Shown here in pieces: positions 1 through 9,992 of a DNA stretch of 64,000 nt (its first letter is position 1; every line of letters starts with the position of its first letter). Below the pieces are notes generated by a model. It worked only from the letters and a program-made list of their open reading frames with translations, ran no database searches and was not told the origin of the DNA. Position numbers and translations under genes: made by a program. Origin of the DNA: Halomonas citrativorans (lineage in GTDB: Bacteria > Pseudomonadota > Gammaproteobacteria > Pseudomonadales > Halomonadaceae); NCBI RefSeq assembly GCF_900163645.1, contig NZ_FUKM01000017.1, positions 108,323 through 172,322 on the forward strand, read 5' to 3'.

Positions 1-233
1 TCGCTAGTGGTTCGGTCATCACGTTGCTATCGGTCTTGAAGTCTCAGTGGTTTACGTCTTACGCTGAATTAGCGCAAGTCTGGGCAACGGCTGATCATTA
101 CTCAATTGCGCTTATCTGCCAGCCTTTCAAGGCCGACTATTCTATCACAGCAGACTAACATCTGGCGTACATCACTTTGCCGCAGCCAGCCAAGCCGCTA
201 TGCTGAACGCTCGGCCACTAAAATGAGAGACGC
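1..233. other. intergenic region upstream of the TPR lipoprotein gene
   Basis: I see no convincing coding region here. In related genomes hemA is transcribed divergently from this point, so the segment may be the shared promoter region. However, no HemA N-terminus can be read on the minus strand within the window, so hemA, if present, starts to the left. No clear promoter could be assigned. Confidence 0.4.
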
Positions 234-2012
234 ATGCCCCTTCGCTCACTACAATTGGGTTCATCCCTACTGCCCTTGGCCGCCACCGTGGTATTCCTGA
301 GCGGCTGCCAGTCAGCACCCTCTTATAAAGGCGGCTTGCCAGACCTGATAGCTTCTGACCCCATGCAGTCGGCCCCACCTATTACCCGTGGTCTGGACGC
401 CGATGGGCTACGTACGCTGCTTACGGCGGAATTAGCGGGCCAACGTGGCGATTACCGCTCTGCCAGCCAAGGCTACCTGGAGGCATCGCAACGTTATAGC
501 GCTCCGGCGCTGGCTGAACGCGCCACCTTTGCGGCTCGGTTTGGTGACGATGTAGCGTTAATGGAGGCATCCGCACTGCGTTGGCGTGAGCTGGCCCCCT
601 CGGCAGAAGCGCCCAACCAGCTACTGGCTGCGATCTCTTTGCAGCGAGGTGACTGGCTGGACAGCCTTGAACAGCGGCTAGCGATCACTCAAGCAGGCGG
701 CAATGGCGAGCTTACGGCCTTCGTCGACATCGCTATCACGGAAGGGAGCGCACCGCTCAACTTACTGGCCCAGTCGATGCGCGCCCACTTGGCTCAACCC
801 AGTGCAGAGCAGCTTGAGTATCATAGCGATGCCTTGCTTGCCACTGCGCTACTTGAATCAGCGCTTGGTAATACCCGCCAAGCGCAAGCGCATCTGGACG
901 ACGTTGCAAAGCAAGCGCCAGAATCGGCGACGCTTTGGCTTGCCCAAGCGCAACTGGCGCTCGAAGCTGGCGATCTACACACCGCCAGGCGAGCCGCGCA
1001 ACAAGGCGCCAGCATTGTCCCCGATGACGTACGGTTTACGCTGCTGCTGGCTCAAGCCGAAATTCGTTTGAATAATATTGCCGCCGCAGAAGTACAAACG
1101 GATGCGCTACTGGAAAGCCATGACGGTAACCAGCGTTTACGCTTGGCCCTAACGCAACTTTACCTTGAGGAAGGCTACAGCGAGCCTGCTTACCGCCTGT
1201 TGCAGCCACTCACAAGTCAGGACAACGTTCCCGATCTTGCCTACTACCTGCTGGGCGCTATCACGGAGTCCCAAGGCGATACCGATAACGCACTGATTTA
1301 TTACCGCCAGGTAAGCGAGGGAGGCGAGTTTTTACCCGCCCGGGCGGCAGCCGCTCGAATGTTGATTGACGATGACCGTGTGATGGATGCGCGGGCTTTT
1401 TTACGCATTGAGCGAATGCGCTATGAAAATTACTTTGGCGACTTGGTCGCCCTGGAAGTTCAACTGCTGGACGAACTGAACGCGCCCGATGAAGCACTAG
1501 CGTTACTTGACCGCGAATTGGCTCGCACGCCAGATGACGTTAACCTGCTTTATTTACGTGCCATGCGCTCTTGGGAGAGAGGCAACTTCCCAGGAATGGA
1601 GCAAGATTTACGTCAGCTTTTGCGTATTGAACCCAACAACGCAAATGCCTTAAATGCACTGGGCTATACCTTGGCAGATCTTAACTTGCCAGGACGCATG
1701 GAAGAAGCCCGCGAGCTGGTTGAGCGCGCCTACGAAGAAGACCCCAGCAACCCGGCGATACTTGATAGCATGGGCTGGGTATATTTCCGACTGGACCAAA
1801 ATGAAGAAGCGCTTGCCTGGCTTGAAAGTGCCTATAACCAGATGCCCGACCAAGAAGTGGCCGCTCATTTGGCCGAAGTCTTACATGCCCTTGGTCGTAG
1901 CGATGAGGCTCGCACGTTAATCCAAATGGTGCTTGATAGCACAACGCGTCACCCGCAGGTTGACGCGTTACTTGAACGTCATCCTGAACTAACCCCGTCA
2001 GGTGCTCCCTAA
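234..2012 (+). CDS. tetratricopeptide-repeat lipoprotein
   Basis: This 592-residue protein starts with a lipoprotein signal peptide: a short basic start, a hydrophobic stretch and the lipobox LSGC, giving a lipidated Cys near residue 25. The rest is alanine- and leucine-rich helical sequence with repeated TPR-like pairs. The clearest are near the C-terminus (NALGYTLADLN, then SMGWVYFRLDQNEEALAWL). TPR proteins are protein-protein interaction scaffolds. This one is probably held in the outer or inner membrane facing the periplasm. It precedes lolB directly, as the TPR gene PA4667 does in Pseudomonas aeruginosa, which suggests a role in envelope biogenesis, but no partner is known to me. The start at 234 is preceded by GAGAGA. 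The family is confident; the specific function is unknown. Confidence 0.85.
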   Translation: MPLRSLQLGSSLLPLAATVVFLSGCQSAPSYKGGLPDLIASDPMQSAPPITRGLDADGLRTLLTAELAGQRGDYRSASQGYLEASQRYSAPALAERATFAARFGDDVALMEASALRWRELAPSAEAPNQLLAAISLQRGDWLDSLEQRLAITQAGGNGELTAFVDIAITEGSAPLNLLAQSMRAHLAQPSAEQLEYHSDALLATALLESALGNTRQAQAHLDDVAKQAPESATLWLAQAQLALEAGDLHTARRAAQQGASIVPDDVRFTLLLAQAEIRLNNIAAAEVQTDALLESHDGNQRLRLALTQLYLEEGYSEPAYRLLQPLTSQDNVPDLAYYLLGAITESQGDTDNALIYYRQVSEGGEFLPARAAAARMLIDDDRVMDARAFLRIERMRYENYFGDLVALEVQLLDELNAPDEALALLDRELARTPDDVNLLYLRAMRSWERGNFPGMEQDLRQLLRIEPNNANALNALGYTLADLNLPGRMEEARELVERAYEEDPSNPAILDSMGWVYFRLDQNEEALAWLESAYNQMPDQEVAAHLAEVLHALGRSDEARTLIQMVLDSTTRHPQVDALLERHPELTPSGAP

Positions 2013-2094
2013 CGGGGCTGGCGCCTCCCTTTATGCTCGATACGCCATTAAGATGCTGCCATTACCCTTTCAACACATTGACATGGAGCCTGTT

Positions 2095-2736
2095 ATGTTG
2101 AACACACTGCCCACTTTTATGCGCTTTACCAGCACTGCACGCGCCCCTCGCCTCTTTCTTGCCAGCATAGCGTTACTGCTACTTGCCGGGTGCGCGACGC
2201 AAGGCCCGATGGAAGAAGGTGGCCGTCAAGCAGGTCAATGGGAACGCCAGCAAGCTGATATTGACGCCTTTGATACCTGGACGTTGATTGGCAAAGCAGG
2301 CCTTCGCACACCACAAGAGAATCAGAGCGCCAACCTGGACTGGAGCCAACACCCCCACTATTTTCGCATGCTGATCAGCGGGCCGTTTGGTGGGGGCCGC
2401 AGCGTACTTGAAGGTCGTGAAGGTCGCTTCTCGCTAACCACGGGTGATGGCCGATTTGAAGCAGAAACACCGGAAGCACTGATGGAAGAGCAGTTAGGCT
2501 GGTCGCTTCCAGTTAGCGCCATGCCTGACTGGGTGCGCGGCCTGCCCGGTGAACATGCAAGTTATCAGTTGGAAACCGACGAGCTGGGCTTTCCGCAGCA
2601 CATGCAGCAGGATGGCTGGGAAATTGATTACCGCGACTGGGAAGAGGTTGAAGGTATGTGGCTACCTCGCCGCCTGGTGATGAACTATGACGATGTACGC
2701 ATCACCCTGGTCGTTAACCAGTGGCGCTCTCAATAA
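2095..2736 (+). CDS. lolB: outer-membrane lipoprotein LolB
   Basis: LolB receives lipoproteins from the periplasmic carrier LolA and inserts them into the inner leaflet of the outer membrane. The 213-residue product has an N-terminal signal with lipobox LLAGC, so it is itself a lipoprotein. The body matches LolB in length and in landmarks such as the WTLIGKAGLRT segment, the NLDW segment and the C-terminal PRRLVMNYDDVRITLVV strand region. An open frame runs further upstream to 2002, but the ATG at 2095 has GGAG at a good distance and gives a proper signal peptide. The gene lies between the TPR lipoprotein and ispE, the usual order in Pseudomonas and Halomonas. Confidence 0.93.
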   Translation: MLNTLPTFMRFTSTARAPRLFLASIALLLLAGCATQGPMEEGGRQAGQWERQQADIDAFDTWTLIGKAGLRTPQENQSANLDWSQHPHYFRMLISGPFGGGRSVLEGREGRFSLTTGDGRFEAETPEALMEEQLGWSLPVSAMPDWVRGLPGEHASYQLETDELGFPQHMQQDGWEIDYRDWEEVEGMWLPRRLVMNYDDVRITLVVNQWRSQ

Positions 2737-2791
2737 CGGTTTATGCGCCCGTTGAGTTGTCGCGCCTAATTCAAGTCACGTGAGAGCTTTA

Positions 2792-3667
2792 ATGTCTGCT
2801 TCTTTAACACTGCCCGCCCCTGCGAAGCTCAATCGCATGCTGCATATTGTGGGCCGTCGTGACGACGGCTACCACGAATTACAAACCCTGTTTCAAATCG
2901 TTGATATCAGTGATCAGCTCACACTCACCCTGCGCGATGACGGCGATATCACGCTCGCCACTCCGGTAAACGGTGTGGCTCACGATGACAACCTGATGGT
3001 TCGCGCAGCCCGCCTGCTTCAGCGCTCAGCAGGCACTGCGCAAGGGGCTATTCCAAGGGCTATGCCAGGGGCTACGCTGACCATAGAGAAAAAGCTCCCG
3101 ATGGGAGGCGGGCTTGGCGGAGGGAGTTCGAATGCTGCCACCGTGTTACTGGGGTTAAATAAGCTGTGGCAATTAGGGTTTTCAGCGACGGCACTGGCCA
3201 AGCTGGGCTTGCAGCTTGGCGCCGATGTCCCGGTATTTATTTATGGACACAGCGCCTGGGCTGAAGGTATCGGTGAAAAGCTGACCTCCGTGACGCTGGA
3301 TACGCCCTGGTTTGTGATTATTCATCCGAAAGTGAGTGTCTCAACCCCCCTGATCTTCCAGGACCCGGAATTGACACGCGACAGTCGCCCCATTACTATG
3401 GCGCGCGCACTGCAGGGGGGAGCGTCTGAGTGGCGTAACGACTGCGAGGCCATCGTTAAAAAACGCTATCCGCTGGTGGCGGAAGCGCTTGATTGGCTCG
3501 CGCAGTATGCACCTGTTCGGCTGACCGGTACTGGCGCTTGTCTGTTTGCGACGTTTGAGTCTGAACAAACCGCACGTACCGTCGCTGAATTGGCAGGTCA
3601 ACGCTGGCCGACATGGGTCACACGCGGACTGAACACCTCTCCCCTACAAGATGCTCTGGGCTGCTGA
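2792..3667 (+). CDS. ispE: 4-diphosphocytidyl-2-C-methyl-D-erythritol kinase
   Basis: IspE phosphorylates the 2-hydroxyl of CDP-methylerythritol with ATP, the fourth step of the non-mevalonate (MEP) route to isoprenoids. The 291-residue protein is a GHMP kinase. It opens with LPAPAKLNRMLHIVGRRDDGYHEL, shown here as LPAPAKLN and GRRDDGYHEL blocks. It has the glycine-rich ATP loop PMGGGLGGGSSNAA near residue 105 and the C-terminal RLTGTGACLFA motif. A GTG at 2780 would extend the frame by four codons. The ATG at 2792 is preferred because GAGAG sits just upstream of it. It follows lolB and precedes tRNA-Gln and prs, the conserved order in this group. Confidence 0.95.
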   Translation: MSASLTLPAPAKLNRMLHIVGRRDDGYHELQTLFQIVDISDQLTLTLRDDGDITLATPVNGVAHDDNLMVRAARLLQRSAGTAQGAIPRAMPGATLTIEKKLPMGGGLGGGSSNAATVLLGLNKLWQLGFSATALAKLGLQLGADVPVFIYGHSAWAEGIGEKLTSVTLDTPWFVIIHPKVSVSTPLIFQDPELTRDSRPITMARALQGGASEWRNDCEAIVKKRYPLVAEALDWLAQYAPVRLTGTGACLFATFESEQTARTVAELAGQRWPTWVTRGLNTSPLQDALGC

Positions 3668-3697
3668 AAGCGCCCGGTCATCGCATTAGGTTATTGC

Positions 3698-3772
3698 TGG
3701 GGTATCGCCAAGTGGTAAGGCACCGGTTTTTGGTATCGGCATTCCCAGGTTCGAATCCTGGTACCCCAGCCA
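3698..3772 (+). tRNA. tRNA-Gln(TTG)
   Basis: A full cloverleaf can be drawn. The acceptor stem is TGGGGTA with TACCCCA, there is a D-arm, an anticodon loop with TTG, a T-arm with GGTTCGAATCC, and an encoded CCA end. It sits between ispE and prs, where tRNA-Gln is found in many gammaproteobacteria. Confidence 0.97.
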
Positions 3773-3829
3773 ACCTGACATGATCTGCGTTTTCTCCCCT
3801 GATTCCAAACACTGCAAAGGTGGCTGCGC

Positions 3830-4771
3830 GTGTCAAAATTGATGGTTTTCACCGGGAACGCCAATCCCGAACTCGCTCAAAAAATTGCCGAGAGCTTGGA
3901 CAGCCGCATGGGTAATGCCACGGTTGGCCAATTTAGCGATGGCGAAATCGCAGTCGAGATCAATGAGAACGTGCGCGGTAAGGACGTGTTTATCCTCCAG
4001 TCCACCTGTGCACCGACGAATGACAACCTGATGGAGCTGATCCTGATGGTTGATGCTCTGCGTCGTGCCTCAGCGGCGCGGATTACGGCGGTCGTGCCGT
4101 ATTTCGGCTATGCACGTCAGGACCGCCGCGTACGCTCTGCTCGTGTACCTATCTCCGCTAAAGTGGTTGCGGACATGATGGTAAAAGCGGGTGTTGATCG
4201 CGTAATGACGATGGACCTGCACGCCGACCAAATTCAGGGTTTCTTCGATGTACCGGTAGACAACGTCTACGGCTCGCCGATCCTTCTGGATGATATCGAG
4301 CGCCAAAACTACGCTGACCTGGTCGTGGTTTCACCCGACGTAGGCGGTGTCGTTCGTGCTCGCGCTATCGCCAAACAGCTGAATGCTGATCTTGCGATTA
4401 TCGACAAGCGTCGCCCCCAAGCCAATCAGGCTCAGGTGATGCACATCATCGGTGAAATTGAAGGCCGTACTTGCGTAGTCGTTGACGACATGATCGACAC
4501 CGCTGGTACGCTTTGCAAAGCCGGTGAAGCACTGAAAGATCATGGCGCTGCACGCGTAGTGGCCTATGCTACACATCCGATCTTGTCCGGCCCTGCCGTT
4601 GACAATATCACCAACTCTGTACTGGACGAAGTTGTCGTGACCGACACTATTCCGCTTGCCGACCATGCGCGTCGCAGTGGAAAAATTCGTCAGTTGAGCG
4701 TTGCCGGTTTGATTGCAGAAGCGATCCGCCGGGTTAGCAACGAAGAATCTGTTAGCGCGATGTTCCACTGA
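3830..4771 (+). CDS. prs: ribose-phosphate pyrophosphokinase
   Basis: Prs makes phosphoribosyl pyrophosphate from ribose 5-phosphate and ATP, feeding purine, pyrimidine, histidine, tryptophan and NAD synthesis. The 313-residue protein has the family's usual length. It carries the N-terminal [12 protein letters not shown] segment, the ATP-loop region [11 protein letters not shown], the divalent metal region [12 protein letters not shown] and the PRPP-binding signature [12 protein letters not shown]. Translation starts at a GTG (3830) with an AAAGGTGG ribosome-binding site about ten bases upstream. It lies between tRNA-Gln and rplY as in Pseudomonas. Confidence 0.97.
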   Translation: MSKLMVFTGNANPELAQKIAESLDSRMGNATVGQFSDGEIAVEINENVRGKDVFILQSTCAPTNDNLMELILMVDALRRASAARITAVVPYFGYARQDRRVRSARVPISAKVVADMMVKAGVDRVMTMDLHADQIQGFFDVPVDNVYGSPILLDDIERQNYADLVVVSPDVGGVVRARAIAKQLNADLAIIDKRRPQANQAQVMHIIGEIEGRTCVVVDDMIDTAGTLCKAGEALKDHGAARVVAYATHPILSGPAVDNITNSVLDEVVVTDTIPLADHARRSGKIRQLSVAGLIAEAIRRVSNEESVSAMFH

Positions 4772-4867
4772 TCGCCTAACGATATAGCCCCCTTCTGGGG
4801 CCTTGGGAGCGTCGTCGTCTGGTCGCGGGCGGCGGCGTTTCCTTACTTAAACCAAGAGGCAAATTAC

Positions 4868-5500
4868 ATGTCTGATTTTATCCTGAAAGCCAGCGTTCGT
4901 AACGACCTGGGGAAAGGTGCGAGCCGCCGCCTGCGTCGTGCGAACCAACAAGTACCGGCCGTTGTTTACGGCGGTGAAAAAGGCGCGCAATCAATCTCTG
5001 TAGAAAAGACTGCTTTCTACAAAGCGATTGAAGACGAAGTCTTCTTCTCCTCAGTAATCAAGCTGGTTATCGATGGTACAGAAGAGCAAGTAGTGGTACG
5101 TGATCTTCAGCGTCACCCCTACAAGCCGCTTCTGACTCACGCTGACTTCCTGCGTGTTGACGCTACTCATGAAATCACCATGAACGTACCGCTTCACGTA
5201 ATCGGCGAAGAGCAGTGTGTGGGCATCAAAGACCAGGGCGGCGAACTGCACGTACTGGCTAACGAAGTTGCTATCAGCTGCCTGCCGAAAGACCTGCCTG
5301 ACTACCTGGAAGTTGATATTTCCGCGGTTGAGCTGGGCACGATTTTGCACCTGTCTGACCTGACACTGCCGAAGGGCGTTTCCTCCGTTGACCTGTCTCA
5401 CGGTGAGGAACACAACAACGCCATTCTCAGCATTACGAAAGTTAAAGTACGTAATGACGAAGAAGCAGGCGAAGGCGAAGAAAGCACCAGCGCTGAGTAA
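4868..5500 (+). CDS. rplY: 50S ribosomal protein L25 (long form, Ctc type)
   Basis: L25 binds 5S rRNA in the large ribosomal subunit. At 210 residues this is the long TL5/Ctc form. It has an N-terminal L25 domain (to about residue 95) with the RNA-contacting segments [20 protein letters not shown] and [16 protein letters not shown], followed by the extra beta domain and an acidic tail rich in Glu. The long form is the one usually found next to prs and pth, and is linked to general stress in some bacteria. The ATG has AGAGGCAAATT just upstream. A strong terminator follows at 5581. Confidence 0.95.
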   Translation: MSDFILKASVRNDLGKGASRRLRRANQQVPAVVYGGEKGAQSISVEKTAFYKAIEDEVFFSSVIKLVIDGTEEQVVVRDLQRHPYKPLLTHADFLRVDATHEITMNVPLHVIGEEQCVGIKDQGGELHVLANEVAISCLPKDLPDYLEVDISAVELGTILHLSDLTLPKGVSSVDLSHGEEHNNAILSITKVKVRNDEEAGEGEESTSAE

Positions 5501-5580
5501 GGCCGATAAGGGTGCGCATCGCCTTAATGGCTGAATACGTACCTGGCCCGGGCCATACCCGTATGACCCGGGAATGATAA

Positions 5581-5610
5581 GATCAAGCGCTTCGGCGCTT
5601 GATCTTTTTT
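5581..5610 (+). terminator. intrinsic terminator after rplY
   Basis: A perfect 10-bp stem (GATCAAGCGC with GCGCTTGATC) is closed by a TTCG tetraloop and followed by six T. It ends the prs-rplY transcript before pth. Confidence 0.93.
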
Positions 5611-5696
5611 GCGACTTGCCTTTTTGCAACTGCACCTCAAGCCGTCAATGACGCACGACGTCAAGAATACGCCCGGATTTTTTTGGAGGTAGGTCA

Positions 5697-6278
5697 ATGA
5701 GTCAGGTAACGGCCCTGATAGGACTAGGCAACCCCGGCGCCGAGTATGATGCCACCCGGCACAATGCGGGTTTCTGGCTGGTCGATGCCATTGCGCGCAG
5801 CGCCCATACCGAACTGCGCCCGGAGAAGAAATTCCTCGGCCTGTATGCCAAGGCCCGCGTGGGCGACCACGAGCTTCATCTGCTCAACCCTACCACCTTC
5901 ATGAACCGAAGCGGTGCCTCTGTGGCAGCGCTTACCCAGTTTTTTAAACTTGCCCCCGAGAATTTACTGGTCGCTCATGATGAGCTAGACCTCCCCCCGG
6001 GGCAGGCGCGCTATAAAACAGGCGGTGGCCACGGTGGTCATAACGGCCTGCGCGATATCATCAGCGCACTTGGCAATCAAAAGCAGTTCCACCGTCTACG
6101 CATCGGCATCGGTCACCCAGGTGAGGCACGTCAGGTAACTCACTACGTGCTTGGTCGGCCCGGCAAAGACGAGCAGGCGGCCATTGATCATGTGCTTAAC
6201 GAATGCGAAGCCACACTCCCGCTTGCACTTGATGGCGATTGGGCTAAAGCCATGAATCGCCTGCATAGCGTAAAATAG
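5697..6278 (+). CDS. pth: peptidyl-tRNA hydrolase
   Basis: Pth cleaves the ester bond of peptidyl-tRNAs that fall off the ribosome and so recycles tRNA. The 193-residue product is full length. It has the N-terminal GLGNPGAEYDATRHNAGF segment holding the catalytic His of the RHNAG motif, the NPTTFMNRSG segment, the DELDLPPG segment with the conserved Asp, and the GGHGGHNGLRDI glycine-rich lid. The ATG follows a strong GGAGGT ribosome-binding site. It precedes ychF, the conserved order. Confidence 0.97.
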   Translation: MSQVTALIGLGNPGAEYDATRHNAGFWLVDAIARSAHTELRPEKKFLGLYAKARVGDHELHLLNPTTFMNRSGASVAALTQFFKLAPENLLVAHDELDLPPGQARYKTGGGHGGHNGLRDIISALGNQKQFHRLRIGIGHPGEARQVTHYVLGRPGKDEQAAIDHVLNECEATLPLALDGDWAKAMNRLHSVK

Positions 6279-6360
6279 TTACTATCGATTTTTTTTCACT
6301 TTAGACCCGCGCTGAACACATCCTTTCGTTAGCGCGCGCCTAGCGGCCAGGAATGAACTT

Positions 6361-7452
6361 ATGGGCTTTAACTGCGGTATCGTCGGCCTACCCAACGTAG
6401 GCAAATCCACGCTCTTCAATGCGTTGACAAAGTCAGGCATTGATGCGGAAAACTTCCCGTTTTGTACGATAGAACCCAACGTAGGCATCGTCCCCATGCC
6501 TGACCCACGTTTGGATAAGCTGGCAGCGATCGTCAAACCTGAACGAGTCCTGCCCACGACCATGGAGTTTGTCGATATCGCGGGCCTGGTGGCAGGTGCC
6601 TCCAAGGGTGAAGGTCTGGGCAATAAATTCCTTGCCAACATTCGCGAAACCCAAGCGATTGCCCACGTGGTGCGCTGCTTTGATAACGACAACGTTATCC
6701 ATGTTGCCAACCAGGTTGATCCTCGCGCCGACATCGAAACGATTAACCTTGAGCTCGCCCTGGCGGATCTGGACACCGTTGAGAAGGCCAGTCAGCGGCT
6801 CTTGCGTTCGGTTAAAGGCGGCGATAAAGATGCCATCGCGACCAAAACCATCCTCGACAAGATTGAGCCGCACCTGGCCGAAGGCCACCCACTGCGCAGC
6901 TTCGGTCTGGATGAAGACGAAAAGCGTCAGGTGAAAAGCTTTGGCTTTTTAACCCTAAAGCCCACCATGTACATCGCTAACGTCAATGAAGACGGGTTTG
7001 AGAACAACCCTTACCTGGATATCGTTGAAGAGATCGCTACCGAAGAAGGCGCGGTCGTAGTGCCCGTCTGCAACCAGTTGGAAGCTGAAATCGCTGAGCT
7101 GGAAGATGAAGAACGCGCCATGTTCTTGGGTGAGATGGGCATGGAAGAGCCCGGCCTTGACCGCGTTATTCGCGCAGGTTATGCCCTACTGGGCCTGCAA
7201 ACCTACTTCACTGCAGGCGTAAAAGAAGTCCGCGCATGGACAGTAAAACAGGGTGCTACGGCCCCAGAGTCTGCTGGCGCTATCCATACTGACTTCCAAA
7301 AAGGCTTTATCCGCGCAGAAGTGATCGCCTATGACGATTTTGTATCACTGGGCGGTGAGCAAGGTGCCAAGGATGCGGGCAAATGGCGCCTGGAAGGCAA
7401 AGAGTACATTGTGAAAGATGGTGATGTGGTGCACTTCCGGTTTAATGTTTAA
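6361..7452 (+). CDS. ychF: redox-regulated ATPase YchF
   Basis: YchF (OLA1 family) is an Obg-related P-loop protein that prefers ATP to GTP, binds ribosomes and affects oxidative-stress responses. The 363-residue protein has the G1 loop GLPNVGKST at residues 8-16, the switch region with DIAGLV, a coiled-coil insertion, and the C-terminal TGS-like domain ending [17 protein letters not shown]. Length and motif order are those of the family. It follows pth, with which it is often co-transcribed, and is followed by a long hairpin at 7480. Confidence 0.96.
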   Translation: MGFNCGIVGLPNVGKSTLFNALTKSGIDAENFPFCTIEPNVGIVPMPDPRLDKLAAIVKPERVLPTTMEFVDIAGLVAGASKGEGLGNKFLANIRETQAIAHVVRCFDNDNVIHVANQVDPRADIETINLELALADLDTVEKASQRLLRSVKGGDKDAIATKTILDKIEPHLAEGHPLRSFGLDEDEKRQVKSFGFLTLKPTMYIANVNEDGFENNPYLDIVEEIATEEGAVVVPVCNQLEAEIAELEDEERAMFLGEMGMEEPGLDRVIRAGYALLGLQTYFTAGVKEVRAWTVKQGATAPESAGAIHTDFQKGFIRAEVIAYDDFVSLGGEQGAKDAGKWRLEGKEYIVKDGDVVHFRFNV

Positions 7453-7479
7453 TTGACCACCCCGTAACCTGCTAGCTCC

Positions 7480-7509
7480 TGCCATGGGCGCACTCCTGCG
7501 CCCATGGCA
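7480..7509 (+). terminator. long hairpin after ychF
   Basis: A perfect 13-bp inverted repeat (TGCCATGGGCGCA with its complement) has a CTCC loop. The downstream bases are only weakly T-rich (ATTTGTCTC), so it may be a weak terminator or a transcript-stabilising hairpin. Confidence 0.6.
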
Positions 7510-7637
7510 ATTTGTCTCTTCATCTGCCGCCTTCAGGCAACGCCCCTACCTCTTTTTTCTTAATTTTTCAGTGGCATCCTACGACCAGCCGACTAATACT
7601 GAGGCATCAGAGCTTATTCAACCGGAAGCTGATACCT

Positions 7638-9827
7638 ATGGAAACACTGTACAAAGTGCTGTTACTTGGCAGCCTGATGCTTATAATCATTGCGCTGGTG
7701 CAACGGCTCTCTGCACGTACGGCGTTTCCTGAAGCGACGCTGCTGGCGTTAACAGGCATCACCCTGGGGCTCTCTTACGCTACCCTGTCGACATTGTGGC
7801 CTGCCATAGATCTCTTTGACCCTCTCTTATCAGCATCCTTGCCTGCTGAAATATATCTGTGGATCTTTCTCCCCCCGCTGTTATTCCAGGCAGCACTCAG
7901 TGTTGATGTTCGTGAAATGGTGCCTGATGCAGCGCCTATTTTACTCCTTGCGGTAGTGGCTGTTTTCGTTGCTACAGGTATGGTGGGCCTGTCTATATGG
8001 CTGCTAGGCGCAGCAGCGCTGCCTGTTGGGCTGTTACTTGGCGCTGTCATCGCGACAACTGACCCATCCGCCGTCATTGCCATTTTTCGTAGCGTTGGAG
8101 CACCTCCACGGCTAATCCGTCTAGTAGAAGGCGAGAGCCTGCTCAATGATGCGGCCGCAATCGCGATTGTCAGCGTGCTACTCGCCTCACTTACCGACCA
8201 TGTCCCTACCACTGCGCTACAGGTGGCCGGGATGCTAGCGTTATCCTTGGGTGGCGGTTTGATCCTTGGCGCTATCATCGGGCGTATCGGTGCAGAGGCG
8301 CTCGCTCTTATCGGTAACGATGGCAAAGCGCAGATAGCCATCACGCTTTCTCTGCCATACCCCACCTACCTGCTGGGCGAAAGTTTCGGTGTTTCGGGGG
8401 TTGTCGCCGTCGTAGCCGCAGGCCTGGTACTCAATGGTTTAGGCAGAACGCGGACGTCGCCCGCCAATTGGGAATACCTGCAACTTCTCTGGGTGCAAAT
8501 TGCCTCCGTCGCGGGTGCCATGGTGTTTTTGCTCGCCATGCTGCAAGTGCCAAAAATGCTGGAAGGGATGACTCTTGCGTGGCTACCGTTACTCGTAACG
8601 ATTATTCTGGCGACCTTACTGGCACGCCTCATCGTTCTATTTGGCTTTCTGCCGCTGTTGAATCGACTCAAGCTTTCAACGCCGATCAGCGCCAGCTATA
8701 AGCTGGCTATCACCTGGGGCGGGCTACGTGGCGCAGTCACACTCGTACTAGCGCTTGGCGTTGCAGAGCAAACAGCGCTTTCAGCAGATGTTCGCCACTT
8801 TGTCGCTATCCTGGCCACCGGCTTTGTACTATTCAGCCTATTGGTTAATGGAACCAGCCTTCAGGCGGTCATTCGCAAGCTAAAGCTTGATAAGCTAAAC
8901 CCTTATGATAAAGCGCTTCAGCAACAGGCTATTCATCTTTCGACCATTGAGGTTGAAAGCGCGGTACAGCGCACGGCACAGAACTTCAACATTGACCCCT
9001 CCATCACCGATGATGTCATTGCTAAATTTCGTCGTGATATGGCCATCGAAACGGCCCCTTTCGAGCTTGATCAAGCGCTACCAGAACGAGACCGTATGGC
9101 AATTGCGCTGGTGACACTGGCTGTTCGAGAGCGCGACCTGATTCCGCGCTACGGAAACGGCGTCACCAGTATCCATAACCTGGATACGATGATGCGCGCC
9201 AGCGGCAGAACCATTGATGCGGCTCGCTCAGAGGGCCGCATTGGTTATAACAGAGAAACACGAAAAATAACCTCACACACTCGCGGGGTTAAGCTGTGTA
9301 CCTTTCTTCACCAGCATATGGGGATTCGCTGGCCGCTGACACGTCTGCTATCTAACCGCTTTGAGCTATTAATTTGCCACAGGGCGGTACTAGAAGAGTT
9401 GCGTCATTACACTACGCAGCGGCTAACCCCGCTATTCGGTCAGCGCATGGCTGAATTACTTGATGAGGTGCTCAATGTAAGGATCAGCGCTGTCGACCAA
9501 GCGATACGTGAGACGGAAGCAAAGTTTGGTCGTCACGCCTATCAACTTGAGCAACGCATGTTACGCCTTTATGCGCTGCGCCGAAGTGCTGAAAGCATGG
9601 AAGAAATGGTAGAAGACCGCTTAATCTCTCAAGAGGTTTTCGACGATATACAGCGTGGTTTACATCGCATTTGGCACAAGGCAACAGAGCGGCCCAGCCT
9701 TTCCGGGCACGATTACGAGCCCTCACCTAAGCCCCCTCACAAACTCACTGACAAGCCACCAGGGAAGAGCCATTCCCCACCCAACGTAATGCCACCAGAC
9801 AAACAACCTCAAAAAGACAACGAGTAA
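7638..9827 (+). CDS. CPA1-family Na+(K+)/H+ antiporter
   Basis: This 729-residue membrane protein exchanges monovalent cations for protons, an expected function in a salt-adapted cell. About twelve hydrophobic segments fill the first 420 residues. The CPA1 hallmarks are present: TTDPSAVIAIFRSVG, EGESLLNDAAAIAIV and TWGGLRGAVTLVLAL. The C-terminal 300 residues form a large cytoplasmic, helical, charged domain that is probably regulatory. It ends in a proline- and lysine-rich tail (about 35 residues) that looks disordered. The open frame extends upstream to 7512. The ATG at 7638 is preferred because it has GGAAG upstream and starts directly with the first membrane helix. The transported ion cannot be told from sequence. 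Confidence 0.88.
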   Translation: METLYKVLLLGSLMLIIIALVQRLSARTAFPEATLLALTGITLGLSYATLSTLWPAIDLFDPLLSASLPAEIYLWIFLPPLLFQAALSVDVREMVPDAAPILLLAVVAVFVATGMVGLSIWLLGAAALPVGLLLGAVIATTDPSAVIAIFRSVGAPPRLIRLVEGESLLNDAAAIAIVSVLLASLTDHVPTTALQVAGMLALSLGGGLILGAIIGRIGAEALALIGNDGKAQIAITLSLPYPTYLLGESFGVSGVVAVVAAGLVLNGLGRTRTSPANWEYLQLLWVQIASVAGAMVFLLAMLQVPKMLEGMTLAWLPLLVTIILATLLARLIVLFGFLPLLNRLKLSTPISASYKLAITWGGLRGAVTLVLALGVAEQTALSADVRHFVAILATGFVLFSLLVNGTSLQAVIRKLKLDKLNPYDKALQQQAIHLSTIEVESAVQRTAQNFNIDPSITDDVIAKFRRDMAIETAPFELDQALPERDRMAIALVTLAVRERDLIPRYGNGVTSIHNLDTMMRASGRTIDAARSEGRIGYNRETRKITSHTRGVKLCTFLHQHMGIRWPLTRLLSNRFELLICHRAVLEELRHYTTQRLTPLFGQRMAELLDEVLNVRISAVDQAIRETEAKFGRHAYQLEQRMLRLYALRRSAESMEEMVEDRLISQEVFDDIQRGLHRIWHKATERPSLSGHDYEPSPKPPHKLTDKPPGKSHSPPNVMPPDKQPQKDNE

Positions 9828-9859
9828 CTACTGGGCATAGCGCTTATTACGTTAAAATA

Positions 9860-9887
9860 TTGACGAGCGGAAAAAAGCTGTTAATAT
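9860..9887 (+). promoter_or_regulatory. sigma-70 promoter of tRNA-Met
   Basis: TTGACG at 9860 is separated by 16 bases from TAATAT at 9882. It is followed by a GC-rich discriminator (CGCCCCCG) of the type found at growth-rate-controlled stable-RNA promoters. The tRNA begins about 16 bases further on. Confidence 0.75.
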
Positions 9888-9902
9888 ACGCCCCCGTTGA
9901 AA

Positions 9903-9979
9903 GGCTACGTAGCTCAGCTGGTTAGAGCACATCACTCATAATGATGGGGTCCCCTGTTCAAATCAGGGCGTAGCCACCA
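9903..9979 (+). tRNA. tRNA-Met(CAT), elongator type
   Basis: The acceptor stem GGCTACG pairs with CGTAGCC, the anticodon is CAT, the T-arm is CCCTGTTCAAATCAGGG, and CCA is encoded. The sequence follows the E. coli elongator tRNA-Met closely in the acceptor, D and anticodon arms. The first acceptor pair is an ordinary G-C pair, which argues against an initiator. Confidence 0.95.
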
Positions 9980-9992
9980 ACACCGAATAGCG

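Noticed and set aside
1..19. Start of hemA on the minus strand
   Set aside because: The readable minus-strand start does not match the HemA N-terminus and has no ribosome-binding site; it cannot be supported within the window.
4785..4802. CCCC-TTCT-GGGG hairpin after prs as terminator
   Set aside because: The stem is very short with no T-run; prs and rplY are probably co-transcribed.
5051..5635. 194-codon minus-strand frame across rplY
   Set aside because: It is a shadow of the ribosomal protein gene with no family features.
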